Assembly (NCBI GenBank): GCA_913061385.1
Contig: CAJXTM010000124.1
Span: forward strand, 1-8,143
Length of the DNA: 8,143 bases
From: an uncultured Rhodopirellula sp.
GTDB lineage: Bacteria > Planctomycetota > Planctomycetia > Pirellulales > Pirellulaceae
Reading direction: 5' to 3'
Shown: positions 1-5,203 of the stretch, one piece after another
Layout: every line of letters starts with the position of its first letter
Numbering within the stretch: the first letter of the stretch is position 1
The notes under the pieces: generated by a model
What the model saw: only the letters and a program-made list of their open reading frames with translations
Databases searched by the model: none
What the model was told of the DNA's origin: nothing
Made by a program: the position numbers and the translations under genes

Positions 1-28
1 TGGGCTCGGAGATGTGTATAAGAGACAG
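1..28 (+). other. Nextera transposon adapter (read-2 side), not genomic
   Basis: The first 28 bases match the Illumina Nextera read-2 transposon oligo lacking its first six bases. The last 19 of them (10-28) are the Tn5 mosaic end AGATGTGTATAAGAGACAG. Genomic sequence begins at 29. This is library-preparation sequence left on the molecule, not a Tn5 insertion in the organism, because the adapter-specific bases before the mosaic end are synthetic. Confidence 0.98.
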
Positions 29-716
29 CATCTAAGCAAGTCCCTTCACCGAGGATTCGCAGACGCCAGTCTGACGACTCTTTGGTAGCTTGTGCAAACG
101 CATGAATCAGCCGGTCAAAGCCTTTTTCTGGCTCCAGTCTTCCAACGCCGATCACAAGCCTGTTTGCTTTCGCGATCTCTCGATCGGATCGGATCGGTGG
201 TACATCAACTGCAGATGGAATCACGCTCAGCGGGATAGAGAATCGACGGCGCAGATGCTCTGCAGACGTATCGGACAAAGCAATCAGGTGCTCCGCGCGG
301 CGATAGGATCGATCACGAAGCCATTCCCAGATTCGCCCCAATTTTTGCTGCGAGGGATCACTGCGTTCACTAAGAACCAGAGGCACATCATTTGGGCAGG
401 CAAAGCCAGCCAGAATATTGGTACGATCACAAAAAGACAGCACCACATCCGGCGAGAGATCACTCAACGCGGATCGCAACTCAGCGATGCGACGACGGTT
501 ACCCGAAAACTTGGCAAACCAACCCTTCTGCTGAAAAAGCAAATTGAGCCGACAACGTTGGACCAAAGCATCCACGTCATGGCGATCTCCATTTCCATCC
601 CCCAGCGTCACCAAGGTCACTTGATGGGAACGATGCGACAAACGCGATGCCAAAGCGGCCATGACGCGTTCGGCTCCGCCGCCATCGAGAGAATGAATGA
701 TGCAGACGATGTTCAA
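29..716 (-). CDS. GT4-family glycosyltransferase, C-terminus missing (cut by adapter)
   Basis: The minus strand reads openly from 716 to the adapter junction: 229 complete codons and one extra base. It is a GT-B fold glycosyltransferase of family GT4, which transfers a sugar from a nucleotide-sugar to a growing glycan at the cytoplasmic face. Residues 5-18 (CIIHSLDGGGAERV) are the N-terminal acceptor-site glycine loop. SERSDP (117-122) resembles the SxRNDP segment of GalNAc-type transferases such as the Pgl enzymes. IPSAVD (166-171) precedes the second domain, which opens with VIGVGRLEPEKGFDRLIHAF (188-207) and WRLRILGEG (217-225). The donor-binding EX7E region is lost beyond the window edge; full-length members have about 360-400 residues. 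The start is TTG at 716-714: an in-frame TAG lies at 746-744, no ATG or GTG lies between, and the next ATG would delete the GGGAERV loop. A weak GGAA lies 9 nt upstream. Donor and acceptor cannot be told. A + strand ORF over 90-752 is its antisense shadow. Confidence 0.93.
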
Positions 717-956
717 TTTTGCGTATTCCGGCGTTGTCGATTGCTACGGTAATGAGGAAAGCGACGCATTTTTTGATTTTAATGGTTGAATGAGTTTAAG
801 GGACCAACTAGCGTTCCTATTGGAAGGTGCGGGGGTGCTTTTCAAATCGTATCCACCGCGGAACAACCACCGCCCGGCGGACATCGGAAAGCAGTACATG
901 TCGTCCCGCATCGTCTGATGCAAATTCCTGTCCAAAGTGTCCGACCGAGGTCTTCG

Positions 957-1436
957 ATGAAGCGGTTATTGGTTTCCTGCTGCTTGTTGGCTTTCGCATA
1001 TTTTTGTGCCCCCGGCAATGCAGCCGCTCAAGCTGGAGGTCAGCTTGGCTTTCTGCCATTTGGATTCTACCAGCCCTACGGTGCCACTTACGGCACCTCA
1101 CTTAAAACACCGCCGTATTTTGCGACCAGCCCGCCAGTGTACTACGGCAGCCGACATGCTCGCCCCTACGGGCTGAGCCCTTTTGCAGCGCCGCCAATGG
1201 TTACAGCGGGTAAAAACTACCAAAGCCGGCTCCGCGTTCAGTTCAAACAACCTCGAGTTCCCACGCCCGGTCCAGCCCTACGTGGCGATATGAGATGTAA
1301 CCCCTGCCTTGAGCAACCGGGCAACATCATCACCCCCGAGGAAATCATTCCGAGCAAAGGAGTACAAACAAGCGCAGTCGGATCAGTGCGACGCAATCCA
1401 TTCTTCACTGATGACAAAGAGCTGGTTCGTAACTAG
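957..1436 (+). CDS. Small secreted protein of unknown function
   Basis: A 159-residue protein with a clear Sec signal peptide: MKR, a hydrophobic stretch at about 4-17, then the Ala-rich cleavage region NAAAQA (21-26). I do not recognise the family. Residues 31-80 are rich in Pro, Tyr, Phe and Gly (for example GFYQPYGATYG and PPVYYG), and one CNPC motif lies at 114-117. The C-terminal part is polar. No catalytic motif is visible. It should act in the periplasm or at the cell surface. The reading frame is open upstream to 786, but ATG 957 is chosen because it puts the signal sequence at the N-terminus and follows GAGG (947-950) by 6 nt; the upstream translation looks non-coding. LVSC at residues 5-8 resembles a lipobox but sits too close to the N-terminus for a lipoprotein. 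The gene diverges from the glycosyltransferase (240-bp gap) and is monocistronic, with a terminator about 100 bp downstream. Confidence 0.72.
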   Translation: MKRLLVSCCLLAFAYFCAPGNAAAQAGGQLGFLPFGFYQPYGATYGTSLKTPPYFATSPPVYYGSRHARPYGLSPFAAPPMVTAGKNYQSRLRVQFKQPRVPTPGPALRGDMRCNPCLEQPGNIITPEEIIPSKGVQTSAVGSVRRNPFFTDDKELVRN

Positions 1437-1539
1437 CTCGAAAAAAAGACCAAGCAACGCCCCAAAAACAGGGCCGGGAGAGGCGTTTTCAGCTGAATAA
1501 CGCTACCCGCACTTTGAAACCGAATATCACTTCACAAGG

Positions 1540-1572
1540 TCAGCACTCAGATTAGGTGCTGATTCTTTTTTT
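1540..1572 (+). terminator. Intrinsic terminator after the secreted-protein gene
   Basis: TCAGCAC (1540-1546) pairs with GTGCTGA (1556-1562) around a 9-nt loop, and is followed at once by TTCTTTTTTT (1563-1572). The T-tract lies only on the plus-strand side, so it serves the plus-strand gene ending at 1436, about 100 bp upstream, and insulates it from the convergent DUF368 gene. A poorer hairpin, AACGCC (1456-1461) with GGCGTT (1482-1487), lies earlier in the same 3' region. Confidence 0.8.
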
Positions 1573-1610
1573 GCGCTGAGTCAATGTTCAACTTGCGTAC
1601 TTTTCTTGGC

Positions 1611-2672
1611 TCAAGCGGCAGCGTTCTCAGATCGTCTCTTGCCGTACCATTCGATCGCCATCACGATCGCAAATGACCCCAAGGCCAGTAGTAGCAATTG
1701 CAACAGATTGCCGTTCCATTCACTCGGCGACACATATTGCATGACTCGATTCTTAAGATCGAAGTCAGCGGTTTCGGGTGTCGGGCGTTGAAGTGGCCAA
1801 AGCTTCACAATGCTGCCAACCATCAAACCCATCAACGCCGCCATTGTTGAACTACGGAAATGCAGCAACAGCCAATTCAAGATCCGCGAAAAAGCGAGCA
1901 ATCCAAAAACGCAACCACTACCAAACGCAACCAGTTGCGATAAGCCTTCCAAAGAGATGTTCAACTTCAAAAAATCTTTGATCAATCCAGTGATCATGTG
2001 GTACGAGCCAAACATGACTAGGACCAGAGCACCGCTGATCCCTGGCAAGATCATCGCACAAATCGCGATTGCCGCAGTCCCGAACAGGAACAGCAAATTG
2101 CCATTGCCTTGACCCGCAGGCAAACGTGAAACCAGCACCGCGAACACGATACCCATAAAGAACCAGATCACGCGTGACAGGGTCCAGCGATCAACGTAAG
2201 CCTGAACAATCCACACGCTTGCCAACAACAGCCCAAGAAATACCGCCATCGTTTCGGGCAAACGATTATCGAGCAACCACCCCATCAGACGTAAAAACGT
2301 CACAACACCAACAACGATTCCCACGGCAAGCATCGTCAGAAAACGGCCATCAACGTGTTTGAAAGCTTGTACAAACTGGCGTTTACGAAGCATCTTCAGT
2401 ACGCATGCATCAAAGCAACTGATCGCAGCAATCAAACGCTGATAGTGCCCCATGATCAAGGCAATCGTACCGCCACTGACGCCGGGGACAGCATCAGCCG
2501 CACCCATGCAAAAACCACGCAGCAAGTTAATGAAGTCGCTTCCAAGATTTCCAGCCGCAGAAGACGCACTGGCGGAGGCTTGGCCAACGTTTACTGCAGA
2601 CTTGCCCGCCGAAGCGTTCAGTTCCGCTTTCGAATCTGTGTCGCAGGTTAGTTCTCGCTCATTGCGATCCAT
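1611..2672 (-). CDS. popT: DUF368 / PopT-family undecaprenyl-phosphate translocase
   Basis: A 353-residue polytopic inner-membrane protein of the DUF368 family. Members (PopT of Vibrio cholerae and homologues) are reported to return undecaprenyl phosphate from the outer to the cytoplasmic face of the inner membrane, for reuse in peptidoglycan and surface-glycan synthesis. The two family hallmarks are present as an internal repeat: GAADAVPGVSGGTIALIMGHY (57-77) and ICAMILPGISGALVLVMFGSY (204-224). Hydrophobic segments at about 113-130, 141-161, 167-181, 193-220, 246-270 and 323-342 fit several helices and re-entrant loops. The first 45 residues are a polar Ser/Ala-rich extension before the membrane domain; typical members lack so long a tail. 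The C-terminus is basic (YGKRR). ATG 2672 is supported by AAGGAAG (2679-2685 on the plus strand) 6 nt upstream. It diverges from uppP, which makes its substrate. The family call is firm; the gene symbol is by family analogy. Confidence 0.93.
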   Translation of the reverse strand: MDRNERELTCDTDSKAELNASAGKSAVNVGQASASASSAAGNLGSDFINLLRGFCMGAADAVPGVSGGTIALIMGHYQRLIAAISCFDACVLKMLRKRQFVQAFKHVDGRFLTMLAVGIVVGVVTFLRLMGWLLDNRLPETMAVFLGLLLASVWIVQAYVDRWTLSRVIWFFMGIVFAVLVSRLPAGQGNGNLLFLFGTAAIAICAMILPGISGALVLVMFGSYHMITGLIKDFLKLNISLEGLSQLVAFGSGCVFGLLAFSRILNWLLLHFRSSTMAALMGLMVGSIVKLWPLQRPTPETADFDLKNRVMQYVSPSEWNGNLLQLLLLALGSFAIVMAIEWYGKRRSENAAA

Positions 2673-3124
2673 CTTTTTCTTCCTTCAACGCAAACAACAT
2701 AAAAGAACTCAACAATTCATGCTCTGGCATAACCGTTTGACTTGAAACACATTCCCCACCCAGTATCACAAAGATAGAATTGGCGAGAGCACGAGAAAAG
2801 AACAGCAAACCCACGTTGAGCGAGTACCATGTTTTCAGCAGCCATGAATCTCAGCAGCCATGTTTTCAGCAGCCATGAATCTCAGCAGCCAAGTGGCCCA
2901 GCGGGCAGCTATTTTGCAGCCAATCGCTGACTCAAACCTGCTGAAATCAATGCCTTCTAGACGACGTCACTGCCCCCGCAAAGGAAAAACCATTTCGAGT
3001 CGATAGGCAGCGTCAAACCCAAGTTTACTCAGTCTGCATTCCGACCTGACCTCGAAAATACAAAACAAGCTGACGCGATCAATACTTACCTTGGTCAAAG
3101 CCCAACATTGGATCAACCACGTTC
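2673..3124. other. Divergent intergenic region between popT-like gene and uppP
   Basis: 452 bp without a convincing gene. It should hold the promoters of both divergent genes, but I cannot point to a good -35/-10 pair on either strand. It contains a 31-bp exact tandem duplication (2827-2888) and, after it, a degenerate relative of the same sequence (TTTTGCAGCCAATC near 2912-2925). The longest ATG ORF across the repeat has 33 codons and no Shine-Dalgarno sequence, so it is not called. Confidence 0.6.
2827..2888 (+). repeat. 31-bp perfect tandem repeat, two copies, with nested half-repeats
   Basis: Copies at 2827-2857 and 2858-2888 are identical. Each copy is itself two related halves, CCATGTTTTCAGCAG and CCATGAATCTCAGCAG, so the block is four CCATG...CAGCAG units. 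The 31-bp period is not a multiple of three and the copies abut without spacers, so this is neither a coding repeat nor a CRISPR array. Recent slippage duplication or clustered protein-binding sites are both possible. Confidence 0.9.
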
Positions 3125-3925
3125 GTGTACAAAATTCTGATTCTTGCCGTTGTTCAGGGAGTTGCTGAATTCTTGCCTGTCAGCTCGTCCGGGCACCTCA
3201 TTATTCTCGGGGCATTGATCGGGGAATTCAGTGCATCGGCCAGCGAACTGGGCGAATCACCCACGTTAGAGATCATCCTGCATGCAGGCACGCTGGGTTC
3301 AATTCTGGTCGTGTACTGGAAACGAATTCTGAACCTTCTGACGAGCGACCGCAGAGTATTGCCACTGTTGGTCATCGGGACTGTACCAGCTGCAGTGGTT
3401 GGCCTGACAATCAAGAGTCAGTTCTCGACATTGCTAATGAACCCGACTCTGGCCGCAGCAATGCTGCTTGTGACGGGTGGAATGCTTGTCGTGCTGGGGC
3501 GGCTCTCACCCCGGGAAGGTTGCTATACGGAGCTGAATTGGCGAGCTGCCGTGATCATCGGCTGCTTTCAAGCGTTCGCAATCCTGCCGGGTGTCAGCAG
3601 GAGCGGATCGACCATTCTCGGCGGCAGATTGCTGGGACTCAAAAACGAGGACTCTGTCACCTTCTCATTTCTACTGGCCATTCCAGCCATCCTTGGGGCA
3701 AGTCTGCTTGCCGTGAAGGATATCTGGGAACAGGCGAAAGCGGGCGTGCCACTCGAATATTCCATTACCCAACTGGCAATGGGTGCCGCAGTTTCCTTTC
3801 TGGTCGGAATCGTTGCCCTCACTTGGTTGATTGGCTGGAGCAGAAAGGATCGCCTTCATTGGTTCGCTTGGTGGTGTTTTCCGGCTGGACTCTGGGCACT
3901 TTATCATTTCAGCGGGTCCCCCTAG
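3125..3925 (+). CDS. uppP: Undecaprenyl-diphosphatase UppP (BacA)
   Basis: A 266-residue integral membrane phosphatase (EC 3.6.1.27) that removes one phosphate from undecaprenyl pyrophosphate on the periplasmic side, recycling the lipid carrier; high dosage classically gives bacitracin resistance. E. coli UppP has 273 residues. The first signature is QGVAEFLPVSSSGH (11-24). By comparison with E. coli E17, E21 and H30, it gives Q11, E15 and H24, in line with the family (E/Q)xxxE rule. The second signature, PGVSRSGST (155-163), supplies R159, equivalent to R174. Several hydrophobic segments fill the rest. The GTG start at 3125 is the only start between the in-frame TGA at 3071 and the first motif; no clear Shine-Dalgarno sequence precedes it. 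It diverges from the DUF368 translocase, which handles its product, and lies 102 bp upstream of lexA with no terminator visible between. Confidence 0.97.
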   Translation: MYKILILAVVQGVAEFLPVSSSGHLIILGALIGEFSASASELGESPTLEIILHAGTLGSILVVYWKRILNLLTSDRRVLPLLVIGTVPAAVVGLTIKSQFSTLLMNPTLAAAMLLVTGGMLVVLGRLSPREGCYTELNWRAAVIIGCFQAFAILPGVSRSGSTILGGRLLGLKNEDSVTFSFLLAIPAILGASLLAVKDIWEQAKAGVPLEYSITQLAMGAAVSFLVGIVALTWLIGWSRKDRLHWFAWWCFPAGLWALYHFSGSP

Positions 3926-3955
3926 ATCCCCCCATTATTGCTATGGACACGCGTC

Positions 3956-3971
3956 TAGTATCAGGTACACT
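3956..3971 (+). promoter_or_regulatory. Possible lexA promoter element with an imperfect dyad (candidate operator)
   Basis: TAGTAT (3956-3961) is a plausible -10 box about 67 bp before lexA. It overlaps an imperfect dyad, AGTAT-N5-ACACT (3957-3971). LexA genes usually control themselves, so an operator is expected here. Neither the E. coli-type CTGT-N8-ACAG nor the Gram-positive GAAC-N4-GTTC box is present between 3926 and 4027. The dyad is short and could be chance. Confidence 0.25.
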
Positions 3972-4027
3972 TGTGGACCCACCCAAAGACGGAACCCAAT
4001 CCCCCCGTTTGATAAGGACCTCCCGCG

Positions 4028-4627
4028 ATGGCTAATCAGCTCACTGCTAAGCAACAGAAGGTTTACGACATGCTTCGCGACCTGATTGTGAAGCGGGGCT
4101 ACGGCCCCACAGTACGGGAAATCGGAGAGCATTTTGGGATCAAGAGCCCGAATGGCGTGATGTGCCACCTGCGAGCACTCGAGCGAAAGGGCCTGATTAC
4201 CCGCAGCCCCAACAAGTCCCGGGCGATTGAACTGACCCAAGCAGCTGACCGGAGCGGTCATGCTCTTCCCATGGCTGGCATGGTCGCCGCTGGTCCAACC
4301 ACGCTCGCTTTCGAACAGAATGATCGCATCGATTTCAGCGAAATGCTGTTCAAGGATGACCGATTCATCCTCCGGGTGTCGGGTGACTCAATGATCAACG
4401 CTCACATCGCTGATGGCGATTATGTCGTGATCCAGAAGCAGGAAACCGCAGCGACGGGAGATATGGTCGTCGCCCAAACGCCAGAGGGAGAGGCAACACT
4501 CAAGTTTTGGCATCCCGAGGGCGATCGAATTCGCTTGCAACCCGCAAATGATTCGATGGCCCCTATTTACGTGCGTGAAGCCAAAGTTCTGGGAATCGCG
4601 GTCGGTGTGGTTCGGACCGGATTGTAA
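4028..4627 (+). CDS. lexA: SOS repressor LexA, self-cleaving
   Basis: A 199-residue LexA (E. coli 202), the transcriptional repressor of the DNA-damage response, inactivated when RecA filaments stimulate its self-cleavage. The N-terminal winged helix-turn-helix spans about 5-70: GYGPTVREIGEHFG (24-37) and the recognition helix SPNGVMCHLRALERKG (40-55). The hinge holds the scissile bond A88-G89 in MVAAGP. The peptidase S24 domain has catalytic S121 in VSGDSMINAHIADGDYVVIQ (117-136) and general-base K159 in GEATLKFW, equivalent to S119 and K156 of E. coli, so autocleavage should work. The recognition helix differs from the E. coli one (SPNAAEEHLKAL), so its operator should differ too. ATG 4028 follows AAGGA (4014-4018) by 9 nt. 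It is co-directional with uppP but likely has its own promoter in the 102-bp gap. A strong hairpin follows the stop. Confidence 0.98.
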   Translation: MANQLTAKQQKVYDMLRDLIVKRGYGPTVREIGEHFGIKSPNGVMCHLRALERKGLITRSPNKSRAIELTQAADRSGHALPMAGMVAAGPTTLAFEQNDRIDFSEMLFKDDRFILRVSGDSMINAHIADGDYVVIQKQETAATGDMVVAQTPEGEATLKFWHPEGDRIRLQPANDSMAPIYVREAKVLGIAVGVVRTGL

Positions 4628-4660
4628 ACTCGACAGCGGCAAACCCAGACAGTCGCAAAC

Positions 4661-4696
4661 GTTGCAATCCGAGCCTGACTCGCCTCGGATTGCAAC
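4661..4696 (+). terminator. Strong hairpin downstream of lexA (possible terminator lacking a T-tract)
   Basis: GTTGCAATCCGAG (4661-4673) and CTCGGATTGCAAC (4684-4696) are perfect 13-bp inverted repeats around a 10-nt loop, 33 bp after the lexA stop. The position suits a transcript end or an mRNA-stabilising structure. No run of T follows on either strand, so a canonical intrinsic terminator is not shown. The repeat is certain; its role is inferred. Confidence 0.5.
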
Positions 4697-4981
4697 CATG
4701 GCGCGTGCGGCTTGGTCGTGACCAACGAACCACTCGCTTCAGCTTTGAAACGCTGCCAAACTGGCTTTCGCAAGCCAAAACGCAATGAAACGGGCCCCCC
4801 TAGCGTCGCAGTGAACGCGACGACACGCCGACGGGGAGAACAGTGCTCAGCGGCGTCCCCAAAATCGCACGACTGGCCGCGGCATGGCCAAATACCAGTG
4901 AAACCAGCAAGCACTCTGAGTTGCCTCAGCTAAACTTGGTGAACCACGATCTGCCCTGACCAAATTCCCGATGAGAATGGC

Positions 4982-5008
4982 GACTCGGGCGAAATCACCC
5001 GATGAGTC
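4982..5008 (+). repeat. Bulged inverted repeat and CCCGATGAG direct repeat
   Basis: GACTCGGG (4982-4989) pairs with CCCG (4998-5001) and AGTC (5005-5008), leaving a 3-nt bulge and an 8-nt loop. CCCGATGAG occurs twice, 31 bp apart, at 4967-4975 and 4998-5006, and either copy could pair with ACTCGGG. The CGATGAG...CGAAA arrangement superficially recalls a hammerhead core but lacks the CUGANGA box. Function unknown. Confidence 0.35.
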
Positions 5009-5105
5009 CCAAGGTGGACCGCAGGAATTACCGACAATCCCGCTACATCATCTCACTTTTTCGCATGCGATGAGGGCCCAGAACGCCTAATTTGTAATGC
5101 GAATA

Positions 5106-5156
5106 ACCAACCCGTTTGGTATCCTATGGACAAATAGGCGAGAAACCAACGTGGTT
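5106..5156 (+). promoter_or_regulatory. Cluster of three short dyads upstream of the pilB-like gene
   Basis: Three perfect short dyads lie in 51 bp: ACCAA-N5-TTGGT (5106-5120), CCTAT-N6-ATAGG (5123-5138) and AACCA-N3-TGGTT (5144-5156). The first and third share the AACCA/TGGTT half-site, about 35 bp apart. They sit 48-98 bp before ATG 5204, where a regulator would bind. The 9-mer CTATGGACA at 5124-5132 also occurs before lexA at 3941-3949. Operator function is a guess. Confidence 0.3.
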
Positions 5157-5203
5157 ACAAAAACGCTCTTTTCTCTCAACCGCATGCTTCCAGGAACGCC
5201 GTT

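Larger units (their letters stand above)
4628..5203. other. Structured intergenic region between lexA and the pilB-like gene
   Basis: 576 bp without a supportable gene; the minus-strand reading frame at 4914-4567 has composition unlike a protein and overlaps the lexA 3' end. It holds a 13-bp perfect inverted repeat (4661-4696), smaller ones TTGGTC-GT-GACCAA (4712-4725) and TGGCTT-TCGC-AAGCCA (4762-4777), a bulged hairpin (4982-5008), the 10-bp palindrome TCGCATGCGA (5061-5070), and a cluster of three dyads just before the next gene (5106-5156). The pilB promoter should lie here, but no good -35/-10 pair is evident. Confidence 0.6.

Noticed and set aside
1..28. Tn5/IS50 mosaic end as a genuine transposon insertion
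   Set aside because: The flanking bases are the synthetic Nextera primer sequence, and the matching opposite adapter ends the window.
90..752. 220-codon plus-strand ORF
   Set aside because: Antisense to the GT4 glycosyltransferase, whose motifs lie on the minus strand; the plus-strand translation has no recognisable domain.
786..956. N-terminal 57-residue extension of the secreted-protein ORF
   Set aside because: It would bury the signal peptide internally, has non-protein-like composition, and ATG 957 has its own GAGG at proper spacing.
2827..2888. CRISPR-like repeats
   Set aside because: Only two copies, directly abutting with no spacers, and no cas genes.
2829..2930. 33-codon ORF across the tandem repeat
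   Set aside because: The 31-bp period shifts the frame in each copy and there is no Shine-Dalgarno sequence.
4567..4914. 115-codon minus-strand ORF after lexA
   Set aside because: Overlaps the lexA 3' end in antisense, is Arg/Pro/Ser-rich with no motif, and a strong inverted repeat lies inside it.
4960..5010. Hammerhead ribozyme
   Set aside because: CGATGAG and CGAAA are suggestive, but the required CUGANGA core, three stems and a cleavage triplet in the right place are absent.
4628..5203. c-di-GMP riboswitch upstream of the pilB-like gene
   Set aside because: No GEMM-type conserved core or tetraloop-receptor pattern could be found by eye.
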